Part shown: piece after piece, positions 16,593-25,213 of the stretch
Numbering within the stretch: position 1 is the first letter of the stretch
Layout of the letters: each line of letters opens with the position of its first letter
Origin: Flavipsychrobacter sp.
Lineage (GTDB): Bacteria > Bacteroidota > Bacteroidia > Chitinophagales > Chitinophagaceae
Length of the DNA: 64,000 bases
Assembly (NCBI GenBank): GCA_024508935.1
Contig: JANINW010000036.1
Location: 53,472 to 117,471, forward strand
Direction of reading: 5' to 3'
Made by a program: the position numbers and the translations under genes
Notes under the pieces: generated by a model
Databases searched by the model: none
Told to the model about the DNA's origin: nothing
Seen by the model: only the letters and a program-made list of their open reading frames with translations

Positions 16593-18848
16593 TTAAAATA
16601 TCTTATACCTCAGCCCTGCATAAATATTTCGTCCCATTACAGGCCCCCATATCATAGAGGCATCAAAGCCTGTATCGTATGGATTGGAGGTGCCTATCAC
16701 AGGGTCGTGCTGCATGTAATTGGTAAGGTTTTCCCCGCCCAGGTATATTTCAAACACTTCTTTAAAAGTTTTGCTTATCTGGGCATTCATCTGCACAAAG
16801 GATGGACTATAGCCTTCAGCCTCTATGCCGCCACCATGCGCATGCACAGCGGGTACGCGTTTAGAACCTACCCATTGTATAGTATAATCGAACTTCCAAT
16901 GATTCTTTGTTTCGTAGCCCACATTACCAAAGGCACGGTGAGCGGCTATTAGCGGACGTTCTTTCAGTTGCATGTCATAAGTGGTGCGCACGTCATACCA
17001 GCGATAGGCCAGGCGCAGGTCCAGCCTGTGAATGATCTCATAATCGAGTTGTGCATGGAGGCTACTGGCAAACGACACTCCGGACAAGTTGTAGAAACGA
17101 ACACTATGCGGATCTTCCACATCTACCACCACCTGGTTGCGAAAGTCGGTGTAATAGTAGTCAGCAGAAAAAGCACCATCGCGGTAGTTCAGCTGAAACT
17201 TTTGTGTAAAATTGATACCGTAATTCCAGGCTATTTCCGGCGCCAGCCCGTAAGGGTTGCCGGGGTTCGCAGCAGTTATAAGAAAGCCGCGGTTGCTGGC
17301 CATATAGCCCAGGTTCTCTGCAAAAATATTGGCGGTGCGCTGTGCCCTGCCAACCGATGCACGAAAGACCGTTTTTTTAAACGGGGCATATCGCAAGTGC
17401 AATCTTGGTGTAGCAAATGCACCATAGATATTGTGATAGTCGCCACGGATGCCAGCTACCAGATTGAACTTATCGGAAGCAGAATAGGCATATTCCGCGA
17501 ACGCACCGGGCACTATCTCGGTACGCGCATAAGGCGTGCCGGAGAGACGCTCATTATAATCATCCACCACATTGCTAAGGCCGGTCTTTATTACATGGTT
17601 GGTATTATGGATAATGGTCTGAAATATCAGGTTGCTGTAGAAAGTGCGCTGTGTGGCCAAATAACTACGGCTGCCATATAATGCATCCTGGTTATGATAT
17701 ATACCAGACAACTGCAATCCTATGCTGGTGCCTTTAGTTCCCTGGAACATCTTACCTATTTTAGCCCACCCCTCTGCACGCTGCGTATTCTGCTCATAAC
17801 CCCAGGGCTTGCCTGAGACCTGCTCACCGCCCCGTTCATAATCCAATTGCCCGCCTGTATTTTCCACATACGTACCTTTCACACCACCCTGTATTTCCCA
17901 GCCCTTCGGCCCGAACCAAAACCAGCGGTTGGCACCTACAAACTGTTTATCAAGCGGCTGATCCATAAAACCGTCATTGTTCATATCTACTTTCGCCCAT
18001 TGCGATTTGGCATGCAGGAACAGGTTGGAAGACAGCTTTTCTGAAAACTTGTGCCTGTACACCAGGTTACCTTCAGTACGTCCCTGCGTGCTCTGGTACA
18101 GGTTAAACAGCCATTTTTCATCCTTTTCTTCAAAAGGCTTTTTCCACTCTACATTTATCTGCCCTGCCACGCTTTCATAGCCATTCACTACGCTGCCTGT
18201 GCCTTTGCTTAGCTGCATGCCTTCTATAAAGCTGCCCGGCGTATAGGTGAGACCGGTAATGGCCGCAAGGCCACGCGTATCAGGAATATTCTCGCGCGTG
18301 ATAAGTGTATATGGACCGGCGAGGCCCAGCATTTGTATTTGCTTGTAGCCCGTAACAGCATCGGTAAATGCAACGTCTACTGATGGGGTGGTTTCAAAAC
18401 TTTCGCTGAGGTTACAGCAGGCCGCTTTTAATAATTCGCGCTGGCCTATCTTTTCGCTTTTGATAGGATCTATCATGCTCATCTCTGTACTCTTGCGGCG
18501 TTGTTTTACCACCACTTCTTTCAGCTTGCGCGATTGTTCCAGGTTAATGGTCAAATGATTCTCGCCCGGATGGAGATCAATAGTATCCGATAAAAACCCT
18601 ACATAAGAAACAATGATCTTCAAGCTTGTCTCCTGGATATCTAACTTAAATCTCCCTTCTGCATCTGTTTGCGTTGAAACCGTATTATCAACAGTGGTTA
18701 CCATTGCACCTGCAAGGGTTTCGGCATTACCTTTCTCCCGCTGCCCGCTAACTATGCCGTGTACCGCTCTGAGCTGTTGTGCATTTGCGGCAGTACATAC
18801 TATTACCAGCAAACCGCTAAACAGCAGCTTGTTTAATTTGCTTATCAT
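16593..18848 (-). CDS. TonB-dependent receptor, probable metal (copper-type) uptake
   Basis: A 751-aa outer membrane receptor with a signal peptide (cleavage near A-N-A-Q, residue 24), a carboxypeptidase-regulatory-like beta-sandwich (about 28-105), a plug domain (about 130-240) and a C-terminal barrel ending in an aromatic strand, G-L-R-Y-K-I-F. In the plug a Cys pair (residues 144-145, A-C-C-N-L-S-E-S-F-E-T) replaces the usual plug sequence; I associate this C-C-N-L-S-E-S-F pattern with TonB receptors encoded next to heavy-metal genes. It is the last gene of a three-gene unit (HYC_CC_PP, HMA, TonB) with an 11-nt gap to the HMA gene. The substrate is inferred from the neighbours, not shown. 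Confidence 0.92.
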   Translation of the reverse strand: MISKLNKLLFSGLLVIVCTAANAQQLRAVHGIVSGQREKGNAETLAGAMVTTVDNTVSTQTDAEGRFKLDIQETSLKIIVSYVGFLSDTIDLHPGENHLTINLEQSRKLKEVVVKQRRKSTEMSMIDPIKSEKIGQRELLKAACCNLSESFETTPSVDVAFTDAVTGYKQIQMLGLAGPYTLITRENIPDTRGLAAITGLTYTPGSFIEGMQLSKGTGSVVNGYESVAGQINVEWKKPFEEKDEKWLFNLYQSTQGRTEGNLVYRHKFSEKLSSNLFLHAKSQWAKVDMNNDGFMDQPLDKQFVGANRWFWFGPKGWEIQGGVKGTYVENTGGQLDYERGGEQVSGKPWGYEQNTQRAEGWAKIGKMFQGTKGTSIGLQLSGIYHNQDALYGSRSYLATQRTFYSNLIFQTIIHNTNHVIKTGLSNVVDDYNERLSGTPYARTEIVPGAFAEYAYSASDKFNLVAGIRGDYHNIYGAFATPRLHLRYAPFKKTVFRASVGRAQRTANIFAENLGYMASNRGFLITAANPGNPYGLAPEIAWNYGINFTQKFQLNYRDGAFSADYYYTDFRNQVVVDVEDPHSVRFYNLSGVSFASSLHAQLDYEIIHRLDLRLAYRWYDVRTTYDMQLKERPLIAAHRAFGNVGYETKNHWKFDYTIQWVGSKRVPAVHAHGGGIEAEGYSPSFVQMNAQISKTFKEVFEIYLGGENLTNYMQHDPVIGTSNPYDTGFDASMIWGPVMGRNIYAGLRYKIF

Positions 18849-18859
18849 ACTTGCCGGGG

Positions 18860-19204
18860 TTAATGTTCACAAGTATTTGTTTTGTAATGGCAGCACTCAG
18901 GCAGCTTATTGTAATCCGCATCAGACGCGGCTGTCTTTTCAGAGCTATGGCCTGCATGAGCCACACTCTTCAAAACAGCGTCAGGAGAGGTTTTTGAAGG
19001 CTTGTATATAAGTGTCAGCTGGTGACTGTCTTTGTTCCAGTCAGCTCTTTTTACGCCTTTAATATAGGCAGCGTCTTCAATGCGCTTTTTACACATATTG
19101 CAGTTGCCTTCTACCTTAAAACTGGCAGTTGCAATGTCTTTATCCTGCGCAAATGAGGCAGAGCAGGAAAATATAATCGAAAGAATTATGATGATTTGTT
19201 TCAT
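18860..19204 (-). CDS. Periplasmic heavy-metal-associated (HMA) domain protein
   Basis: A 114-aa protein with a signal peptide (MKQIIIILSI, cleavage at S-F-A-Q, residue 20), so unlike the usual cytosolic CopZ it is exported. The HMA ferredoxin-like fold spans about 26-92, with the metal-binding loop G-N-C-N-M-C-K-K (Cys 35 and 38) in place of the common G-M-x-C-x-x-C; the Met of the common motif is shifted. The C-terminal tail (about 98-114) is a second ligand-rich patch, P-E-C-C-H-Y-K, then C-E-H at the end. It is a candidate copper or other soft-metal binding protein that may hand metal to the TonB receptor encoded 11 nt downstream. Confidence 0.9.
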   Translation of the reverse strand: MKQIIIILSIIFSCSASFAQDKDIATASFKVEGNCNMCKKRIEDAAYIKGVKRADWNKDSHQLTLIYKPSKTSPDAVLKSVAHAGHSSEKTAASDADYNKLPECCHYKTNTCEH

Positions 19205-19277
19205 TATTATTACTTATTAAGGTTATTAAAATTACACTGGTTGCCATTGCGGCAAACAAAGAAAGGAAGATATAACC

Positions 19278-19691
19278 CTAACCGTAATAAGTAAAGCTGG
19301 AATGCAGTTTATATAATGGTATTTGCTGCCAGGAACCCGGCGGTGCATTTGCAAAATTTGTTGCTGAGCGATAAATTGAAGTATATACCGGGGCAACATA
19401 ATTATATACGGCCGGCAATACGGCTATCTGCCATTCACCTGGCTGGAGTTTTAGTTTTATAGCCGCAATACTGTTCTGCTCACCTGATACTTTAGCCGTT
19501 ATAACCTTGTCTTTGCAGCAATTGTCGCTTTTATCCGATTCATCGCCACAGGCGCCATCCTCACAACTGTTCTTACCGGCAAACAGGTTCCACGACTCTA
19601 ATTCCTGCCCGCAATAATGCAGGTTGATCATGATACCGGATACTGCTACCAGGTATATGAACATTACAGGTATGATTAAAAGGCGTTTCAT
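19278..19691 (-). CDS. HYC_CC_PP family envelope protein
   Basis: A 137-aa protein with one N-terminal hydrophobic segment (signal peptide or anchor, about residues 4-22). It has the family hallmarks that give the name: H-Y-C-G at residues 25-28, a Cys-rich middle (C43, C48 and a C-C pair at 58-59) and P-P-G-S-W near residue 116. The family is found in Bacteroidota and often lies next to TonB receptors and HMA proteins. A metal-binding or metal-sensing role is suggested by context only. It is the first gene of the 19691-16593 unit, 73 nt before the HMA gene, with a -7 box at 19702-19709. Confidence 0.85.
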   Translation of the reverse strand: MKRLLIIPVMFIYLVAVSGIMINLHYCGQELESWNLFAGKNSCEDGACGDESDKSDNCCKDKVITAKVSGEQNSIAAIKLKLQPGEWQIAVLPAVYNYVAPVYTSIYRSATNFANAPPGSWQQIPLYKLHSSFTYYG

Positions 19692-19701
19692 CAGTTATAT
19701 G

Positions 19702-19709
19702 CAAATTTA
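19702..19709 (-). promoter_or_regulatory. -7 box of the HYC_CC_PP / HMA / TonB operon
   Basis: The minus strand reads TAAATTTG (TAnnTTTG), 10 nt before the ATG at 19691, followed by G-C-rich spacing upstream. There is no exact TTG -33 element. The short leader is typical of the phylum. Confidence 0.5.
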
Positions 19710-19780
19710 CGACGATGATTGTTAATAAAAGAAAAAACCGTTTATAACATTTTGGGATCGTTTTATATTATTTTGTGTTT

Positions 19781-20173
19781 ATGATCAACCCGTTTTCTAT
19801 AGGCGATACAAGGATATTTACCCACACTGTTACAGAGGCCGATGCTGCAGCTTTTGAAAGCGGGCAGGTACACAATGTCTATTCTACCTTTGCATTGGCC
19901 CGCGATGCGGAATGGAGCGGCCGCCTGTTTGTGCTGGAAATGAAAGAAGCCGGGGAAGAGGGTATCGGCACAGGTATTACCGTTATGCACCACTCCCCCG
20001 CCCTTATGGGGCAGGAAGTGGTTTTCACCGCTACGCTGGCCGAGGTAAACAAAAATGAAGTAGTGACCGACTATACCGCCAAAGTAAACGGCCGCCTGGT
20101 AGCAGACGGCCGTCAATGGCAAAAAATATTAAAAAAAGAAAAGTTGGACAGGCTTTTCGATTCCCTGCAATAA
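19781..20173 (+). CDS. Hotdog-fold thioesterase-like protein
   Basis: A 130-aa cytosolic protein. Sequence features fit a single hotdog domain of the FlK/MaoC-like kind: F-T-H-T-V-T-E-A-D near the N-terminus (about 12-20), a central helix region, G-I-G-T-G-I-T-V-M-H-H-S-P (about 65-77) with two His, and the paired strands G-Q-E-V-V-F-T-A-T-L-A-E-V and Y-T-A-K-V-N-G-R-L-V-A-D-G. Fluoroacetyl-CoA thioesterase-like proteins have this layout. The substrate is unknown. The gene ends directly against the convergent SGNH hydrolase gene. Confidence 0.75.
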   Translation: MINPFSIGDTRIFTHTVTEADAAAFESGQVHNVYSTFALARDAEWSGRLFVLEMKEAGEEGIGTGITVMHHSPALMGQEVVFTATLAEVNKNEVVTDYTAKVNGRLVADGRQWQKILKKEKLDRLFDSLQ

Positions 20174-20776
20174 TTATTTATTCAATTCCCTGGCTATTAC
20201 CGGCGCAAGTAGTTCTGCCCAGATGCGATATTCTTTACCCGACGGATGCAGACCGTCTTCTGCCAAATATTGAGAGTTTACACCGTTAGTCCGTGTACTG
20301 GCAGTAATATCCAGGTAATGACATTTATGGGCTTCGGTAATTTTCTTTTTAGCCGTATTATATGCATCTATTTCTTTTGCTATCTGCTTCCTGTCGCGGC
20401 CGTCGGCAAAAGGTGTTACACCCCAGTCGGGTATCGACAGTACGAACACATGGCTGGTATGCCCGTTGGCAAATGCTATGGCTTGTTCTAAGAGCTTAGT
20501 ATATTCTTCTTTATAATTATCTACAGAGCGGCCACGGTATTGGTTGTTTACACCTATCAGTAAGGTTACGAAAGAGAAGGTGTTTTTTATTTGACGTTCT
20601 TCAATGGCGTGCGCTAATTCATCCGTTGTCCAGCCGGTAGTGGCTACAATAATGGGTTCTGCAACTACCAGTTTTTCTTTGCGCAGTAATTCTACTGTCT
20701 GGTGCGGAAAATTTTCATGCAAAGGGACTTGTTCGCCTATAGTATAAGAGTCTCCTAATGCCAGGTATGTGAACAT
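20174..20776 (-). CDS. SGNH/GDSL hydrolase
   Basis: A 200-aa esterase-like protein without a signal peptide. All four SGNH blocks are visible: block I L-A-L-G-D-S-Y-T-I-G (catalytic Ser near residue 10), Gly in block II (T-T-G-W-T), block III G-V-N-N-Q-Y (Asn near residue 76), and block V E-D-G-L-H-P-S (Asp and His near residues 174-177). The usual substrate is an ester of a lipid, acetylated sugar or thioester; none is indicated here. It lies back to back with the hotdog gene at its 3' end, with 46 nt between its start and the dehydrogenase gene upstream on the same strand, so cotranscription is possible. Confidence 0.92.
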   Translation of the reverse strand: MFTYLALGDSYTIGEQVPLHENFPHQTVELLRKEKLVVAEPIIVATTGWTTDELAHAIEERQIKNTFSFVTLLIGVNNQYRGRSVDNYKEEYTKLLEQAIAFANGHTSHVFVLSIPDWGVTPFADGRDRKQIAKEIDAYNTAKKKITEAHKCHYLDITASTRTNGVNSQYLAEDGLHPSGKEYRIWAELLAPVIARELNK

Positions 20777-20822
20777 GGGGGCAATGTGTATTTAGTTAAA
20801 ACTGCAATATAATAGCGAATGA

Positions 20823-22196
20823 CTAATTAATAAATACCGTCTTTATATTCACGAATTCGCGTATGCCGAATTCGCTCAGTTCGCGGCCATAGCCACTTTG
20901 CTTGGCGCCGCCAAATGGTAGTCGCGCATCCGAGTGTACAAAGGCATTTACAAAACAATTGCCTGCCTGCAGTTCTTTAGCAGCCAGCTTTTCAGCCCTT
21001 GCACGGTTCTTAGAGAATATGCCCGCACCCAATCCGTATATACTATCATTGGCCAGGCGTATCGCATCGGTCTCGTCTTTCGCTTCTATTATTGCAGCCA
21101 CCGGTCCAAACAATTCTTCATCATAAGCCGGCATACCCTTTTTCACATTTGTCAGTACTGTAGGCGGGTAAAAAGCACCCTCACCTTCTGGTATATAACC
21201 ACCACACAGTAGTTTGGCGCCTTTCTTTATACTCTCCCGTACCTGTGCGTGCAGCTGATCGCGCAGGTCGGTGCGTGCCATAGGGCCTATTTTATTATTC
21301 TTATCCATGGGATCGCCAAAGCTGGCTTGTTGCATCAGTTCTACCATGCGGCTTTCAAATTCTTTGCGTACCGCCTTTACGGGTATAAAGCGCTTAGCCG
21401 CAACACAACTCTGCCCGCTATTTACCAGCCTGCCGTCTACACTCGTTTTTACAGCCAGGTCCATATCGGCATCTTCCAGTATTATATAGGCATCGCTGCC
21501 GCCCAATTCCAGCACCTGCTTTTTTATATGCGCAGCCGCTACAGCAGCTACTTTGCTGCCCGCTACCGTACTCCCCGTAAAGGTGATAGCCGATACCGCC
21601 GGGTTCTTTATCAATGTTTCCACTCTCGATGAAGGCAGCAATAAAGTCTGGAACAAGCCTTTGGGCGCCCCTGCATCTTTTATCACTTTCTCTATGGCCA
21701 ATGCACAGCCGCTTATATTAGATGCATGTTTCAGCAGCATGGTATTGCCCGCCATCAGCGCAGGACCCATGGCACGGAATACCTGCCAGTAAGGAAAGTT
21801 CCAGGGCATAATAGCCAGGACTACACCCAGCGGCTGAAAAGAAACATAACTTTTCTTTGCATCTGTTTCTTTTATCTCGTCGGCCAGGAATTTAGGGCCC
21901 TCTTTTGCATAGTAGTCAAAGGTTGCAGCACATTTCTCTACCTCGGCTATACTCTGTGCAATAGGCTTACCCATCTCGTGGGTGGCCAGTTCGGCCAGCT
22001 TCTGCTTGTCTTTGCGCAGTTGTGCTGCAATGGCTTTCAGTACCTTGCCGCGCTGTGCCAGGCTTTGCCCACGCCATTCCCCAAATGCTTTCTGCGCCTG
22101 CTTTACAGCCTTTTCAACTTTTTTATCATCATCTGCGTTGTATGTTGCTAAAACCTTTCCTGTAGCGGGATTTATTGATTGGAGTGTGTCTGCCAT
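20823..22196 (-). CDS. NAD(P)-dependent succinate-semialdehyde dehydrogenase
   Basis: A 457-aa aldehyde dehydrogenase of the usual SSADH length. Visible motifs are the N-terminal S-I-N-P-A-T-G, P-W-N-F-P-Y-W-Q (cofactor region near residue 130), F-T-G-S-T-V-A-G-S (Rossmann turn, about 204-212), L-E-L-G-G-S-D with the general base Glu near residue 228, and G-Q-S-C with the catalytic Cys near residue 262. The C-terminus has P-F-G-G-A-K-Q-S-G-Y-G-R. It oxidises succinate semialdehyde (or a close aldehyde) to the acid. No GABA transaminase is nearby, so a GABA shunt role is not shown here. It is divergent from the phosphohexomutase gene. Confidence 0.93.
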   Translation of the reverse strand: MADTLQSINPATGKVLATYNADDDKKVEKAVKQAQKAFGEWRGQSLAQRGKVLKAIAAQLRKDKQKLAELATHEMGKPIAQSIAEVEKCAATFDYYAKEGPKFLADEIKETDAKKSYVSFQPLGVVLAIMPWNFPYWQVFRAMGPALMAGNTMLLKHASNISGCALAIEKVIKDAGAPKGLFQTLLLPSSRVETLIKNPAVSAITFTGSTVAGSKVAAVAAAHIKKQVLELGGSDAYIILEDADMDLAVKTSVDGRLVNSGQSCVAAKRFIPVKAVRKEFESRMVELMQQASFGDPMDKNNKIGPMARTDLRDQLHAQVRESIKKGAKLLCGGYIPEGEGAFYPPTVLTNVKKGMPAYDEELFGPVAAIIEAKDETDAIRLANDSIYGLGAGIFSKNRARAEKLAAKELQAGNCFVNAFVHSDARLPFGGAKQSGYGRELSEFGIREFVNIKTVFIN

Positions 22197-22251
22197 TGCC
22201 GGTGCTAATTTTTCCTAAAATTAAAGAACCTCGGGGGTAAGAAAGGTTTAG

Positions 22252-22259
22252 TATTTTTG
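22252..22259 (+). promoter_or_regulatory. -7 box before the phosphohexomutase gene
   Basis: TATTTTTG followed by ATGCCCG, 48 nt before the ATG at 22307, in the 110-nt divergent gap. No clear TTG element upstream. Confidence 0.5.
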
Positions 22260-22306
22260 ATGCCCGTATAAATTAACATAACCTTCAATCACGCATATTT
22301 CTTTCT

Positions 22307-23716
22307 ATGATAGTTGATCAAATAAAATTTGGAACGGACGGATGGCGCGCCATCATCGCGCAGGACTTTACCGTGTACAACGTAGGCCGTGTTACTAAAG
22401 GCCTGGCCGACTGGCTGAATGGCCGCGGTGACAGCCCTAAAGTAGTGCTGGGGCACGATTGCCGTTTTGGTGGTGCCTTGTTTGCCGAAACAGTGGCAGA
22501 TGTGCTTTGTGCCAATGGCGTAAAAGTGATTATGGCCAAAGGCTTTGTGAGCACGCCTATGATATCTTTCGGTGTGCAAAAGCTGGGCGCACAACAAGGT
22601 GTTATCATCACTGCATCGCACAATCCGCCAAGCTATAATGGCTACAAGCTGAAAGGCGCACATGGCGGCCCTTCCAGCCCTAAGGATATTGCTGCTGTTG
22701 AAGCACTGATACCCGATACTGTAGACATACCTAAGAAATCATTCAACTACTGGCTGGAACGTGGTATGCTCGAATACATCAACCTCGAGGATATGTATGT
22801 AAGCTACCTACAGGAGCATTTTGATATTGAAGGGCTGAACAAATCTCCTTTCAAGCTGGCCTATGATGCCATGTATGGTGCAGGGCAAAACGTGATACGC
22901 AGGCTATTCCCTAATGCTGTACTGCTGCATTGCGATGATAACCCCGGCTTCCACGGACAGGCTCCTGAGCCACTGGATAAAAACCTGCAGGAACTGGCAA
23001 GGACTGTAGCCACTACGCCTGAAGTAAAAATAGGACTGGCAACAGACGGCGACGCCGACCGTATAGGCCTTTACGACGAGGATGGCAATTTTGTGGATGC
23101 CCACCATATCATACTGCTGCTGATACACTACCTGCACAAATACAAAGGCATGAGCGGTAAGGTGGCCGTGGCATTCTCTGTTACCGACCGCGTAAAGAAA
23201 ATGTGCGAGGCTTACGGATTACCAATAGAAGTAACACCAATTGGTTTTAAATACATCAGCGAGCTGATGGTGAATGAAGATATACTGGTAGGTGGCGAAG
23301 AAAGCGGTGGTATAGCTGTGAAAGGCCATATACCGGAACGCGATGGCATCTATGATGGTTTAGCGCTGTATGAATTCATGCACAAGACGGGCAAGACCCT
23401 GAAGCAGCTTTGCCAGGAAGTGTACGACGTGGTAGGCACTTTTGTGTACGAACGCAACGACCTGCATATAGAGAACGAGCAGAAAGAATCTATCATAAAG
23501 AAAGCATCAGACAATGCCTATCCTAAATTCGGCAAATACGGCTTTAACCGCATAGAGACGATTGACGGCGTAAAATACCACCTCGACAATGGCGGCTGGA
23601 TCATGCTGCGCGCCTCAGGTACCGAACCCTTGCTACGCGTATATGCCGAAGGCAATGGCAAAGAAGAAACACTGGATATACTGGAAGATGTGAAGAGTAC
23701 GATTTTGGCGATGTAA
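22307..23716 (+). CDS. Phosphoglucomutase/phosphomannomutase family protein
   Basis: A 469-aa member of the alpha-D-phosphohexomutase superfamily, of usual length. The four functional loops are present: the phosphoserine loop T-A-S-H-N-P-P-S (Ser near residue 103), the metal loop D-G-D-A-D-R-I-G (about 246-253), the sugar-binding loop G-G-E-E-S-G-G (about 328-334), and the phosphate loop R-A-S-G-T-E-P-L-L-R-V near the C-terminus. It interconverts hexose 1- and 6-phosphates for sugar nucleotide and cell-wall synthesis. Which sugar (glucose, mannose or glucosamine) cannot be told from the sequence alone. It has its own promoter box and terminator. Confidence 0.95.
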   Translation: MIVDQIKFGTDGWRAIIAQDFTVYNVGRVTKGLADWLNGRGDSPKVVLGHDCRFGGALFAETVADVLCANGVKVIMAKGFVSTPMISFGVQKLGAQQGVIITASHNPPSYNGYKLKGAHGGPSSPKDIAAVEALIPDTVDIPKKSFNYWLERGMLEYINLEDMYVSYLQEHFDIEGLNKSPFKLAYDAMYGAGQNVIRRLFPNAVLLHCDDNPGFHGQAPEPLDKNLQELARTVATTPEVKIGLATDGDADRIGLYDEDGNFVDAHHIILLLIHYLHKYKGMSGKVAVAFSVTDRVKKMCEAYGLPIEVTPIGFKYISELMVNEDILVGGEESGGIAVKGHIPERDGIYDGLALYEFMHKTGKTLKQLCQEVYDVVGTFVYERNDLHIENEQKESIIKKASDNAYPKFGKYGFNRIETIDGVKYHLDNGGWIMLRASGTEPLLRVYAEGNGKEETLDILEDVKSTILAM

Positions 23717-23739
23717 GTTTTAATTGACCTATTTATTGT

Positions 23740-23763
23740 AAAAGCCGCTCTGTGAGCGGCTTT
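23740..23763 (+). terminator. Terminator of the phosphohexomutase gene
   Basis: The perfect 10-bp stem AAAGCCGCTC / GAGCGGCTTT with a TGT loop lies 24-47 nt past the stop. The T-run after it is short (TTTCTTG). Confidence 0.8.
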
Positions 23764-23831
23764 CTTGTTCCATTTCATGGCTACAAGAAAAAAAGAAATT
23801 CGATATCTTCAATTTCCCAAAAACGAATAAC

Positions 23832-24263
23832 ATGCCAGAAAAAAAAGCTAAACCAGCGGAGATAAAAACCAAGCCTACTGCGGCGAGTGTGGAGGAATAT
23901 ATCAACACATTGGAAAGCGGGCAGAAACGGGCAGACAGCTTTACGCTGGTGGAGATGATGCAAAAGGCCACGGGTGAGGAGCCTGTATTGTGGAGCAATT
24001 CTATAATAGGCTTTGGCAATAAAAAATATAAAAGCGAAGCTACGGGCAGGGAGGTTGACTGGTTCAGGATAGGTTTTGCGCCGCGCAAGGCTAACCTCTC
24101 TTTATACCTCACCGCAAGCCTCGGCAGTCACGACCCTACCACGCTACAGAAACTGGGCAAGCATAAAACAGGCGGTGGCTGTATTTACATCAACAAGCTG
24201 GCCGATGTGGATATCAAGGTGCTGAAAGGCATGATAGACAAGGCTGCGAAAACGAATAAATAG
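23832..24263 (+). CDS. DUF1801 domain protein
   Basis: A 143-aa cytosolic protein with a Lys-rich N-terminus (K-K-A-K-P-A-E-I-K-T-K) followed by the DUF1801 domain (about 20-135): A-S-V-E-E-Y-I, E-P-V-L-W-S-N-S-I-I-G-F-G, W-F-R-I-G-F-A-P-R-K-A-N-L-S-L-Y and G-G-C-I-Y-I-N-K-L. The family is related in fold to the YdhG/YjbR-like proteins; its function is not established. It is convergent with the 49-aa protein gene, 3 nt apart. Confidence 0.88.
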   Translation: MPEKKAKPAEIKTKPTAASVEEYINTLESGQKRADSFTLVEMMQKATGEEPVLWSNSIIGFGNKKYKSEATGREVDWFRIGFAPRKANLSLYLTASLGSHDPTTLQKLGKHKTGGGCIYINKLADVDIKVLKGMIDKAAKTNK

Positions 24264-24266
24264 GCA

Positions 24267-24416
24267 TCAATGATGCTTGAAATACTGTATCTCCCGCTCG
24301 TGTTTCTTTGCTGCTTCCATTGTATCGAATGTGCCGAGGTTCCTGCGTTTATGTGTTTTAGGATCTACCTTGCGCGAATAGATGCGGTATTTGCCTGATT
24401 TTAGTTTGCGTATCAT
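24267..24416 (-). CDS. 49-aa basic protein, conserved short family
   Basis: A 49-aa protein starting M-I-R-K-L-K-S-G-K-Y-R-I-Y-S-R-K. The body is K/R-rich with P-K-T-H-K-R-R-N-L-G-T-F-D-T and A-A-K-K-H-E-R-E-I-Q-Y-F-K. The pattern resembles an AP2/Arm-type DNA-binding beta-hairpin module as found at the N-terminus of tyrosine integrases ('K-S-G-K-Y-R-x-Y' strand, 'G-T-F-x-T' turn, helix A-A-x-x-H-E). I recall closely similar stand-alone short proteins in many bacteria. A nucleic-acid-binding role is inferred. The start at 24416 gives the conserved length; the upstream in-frame extension is hydrophobic and unlikely. Confidence 0.75.
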   Translation of the reverse strand: MIRKLKSGKYRIYSRKVDPKTHKRRNLGTFDTMEAAKKHEREIQYFKHH

Positions 24417-24485
24417 AACATACTGTTTTAGATAGCAAAAACAGCCAAACAAACATGCCATGATATGCTAAAGACGGCCGGATGT

Positions 24486-25106
24486 CTATTTAAAAACATA
24501 GGCGATATTATTGAACAGGCGCCGCTTGCCATCGGGGGCCATAACATGTATCTCTTCCAGGAAAAGCTTGTCGCCGGCTTGCGCGCTTTCTATCATTGTT
24601 TTAGTTGCAGCATCAAAATGAGCACCAGTAGTTTTATGCTGGTATATAATCGAATCTCCACGCAGCATGGTCACTTCAAAATCCATAATTCGAAAGAAAC
24701 CCTCCAGGTTGCTGCCATCATCTCCTACCATTACCGGCGCGTCTTTTAAAATAGCCCCATTATTATCCCAGCCTTCTGCTATTTTAACCCTCGGCTCGGG
24801 TATATGCCGTACAGGAACAGTTACTGTATCAATTATTTCATTACCCCTCTTCAAGCGTATTATGAAAAGAAGCGGGCTTACAGTACCGGGAGTAATCAGG
24901 TAGCTGCATCCCTCGCCTTTTATACTGCAATGCGCGGCTTCCACCTTAAAATCATCACAACTGTAACCGGGCACTGCAATGCTTATTTTATTCTCAAAGC
25001 CCGCATACAGCACTTTCGTTTGCTCTGTAGAGAGCACAACCACCTGCCCCGTAGAGGTCAAAGAGTACAATAGAACAAAACCTACCAGTACTGTTTTGAT
25101 TTGCAT
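24486..25106 (-). CDS. Secreted GldM C-terminal-like domain protein
   Basis: A 206-aa protein with a signal peptide (cleavage near S-T-G-Q, residue 21). The mature part looks like the C-terminal beta-domains of the T9SS motor protein GldM: 'V-L-Y-A-G-F-E-N-K-I-S-I-A-V-P-G' (about 32-47), then 'V-P-V-R-H-I-P-E-P-R-V' (about 97-107), then a second domain with 'F-R-I-M-D-F-E-V-T-M'. It lacks the GldM N-terminal membrane helix and is far shorter than GldM (about 520 aa). It is therefore a stand-alone GldM_C-like protein, possibly binding a T9SS or surface partner. No other gld or spr gene is present. The resemblance is by eye. Confidence 0.65.
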   Translation of the reverse strand: MQIKTVLVGFVLLYSLTSTGQVVVLSTEQTKVLYAGFENKISIAVPGYSCDDFKVEAAHCSIKGEGCSYLITPGTVSPLLFIIRLKRGNEIIDTVTVPVRHIPEPRVKIAEGWDNNGAILKDAPVMVGDDGSNLEGFFRIMDFEVTMLRGDSIIYQHKTTGAHFDAATKTMIESAQAGDKLFLEEIHVMAPDGKRRLFNNIAYVFK

Positions 25107-25162
25107 AACCCTAATTTACGATTTTAGAAAGCATCATCATCCTCTGTGGAAGCACTCAACAA

Positions 25163-25190
25163 AAATGGCTGCACTTTCATGCAGCCATTT
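25163..25190 (-). terminator. Terminator of the thioredoxin gene
   Basis: The 11-bp perfect stem AAATGGCTGCA / TGCAGCCATTT with a 6-nt loop is followed on the minus strand by TTGTTG. It starts 24 nt past the stop at 25214. Confidence 0.8.
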
Positions 25191-25213
25191 CTTTATACTT
25201 ATGAAAAACCCAA

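Noticed and set aside
23777..23830. 17-aa frame M-A-T-R-K-K-E-I-R-Y ending one base before the DUF1801 start
   Set aside because: It could be a leader peptide, but there is no attenuation structure and no compositional evidence; it is more likely chance in the leader.
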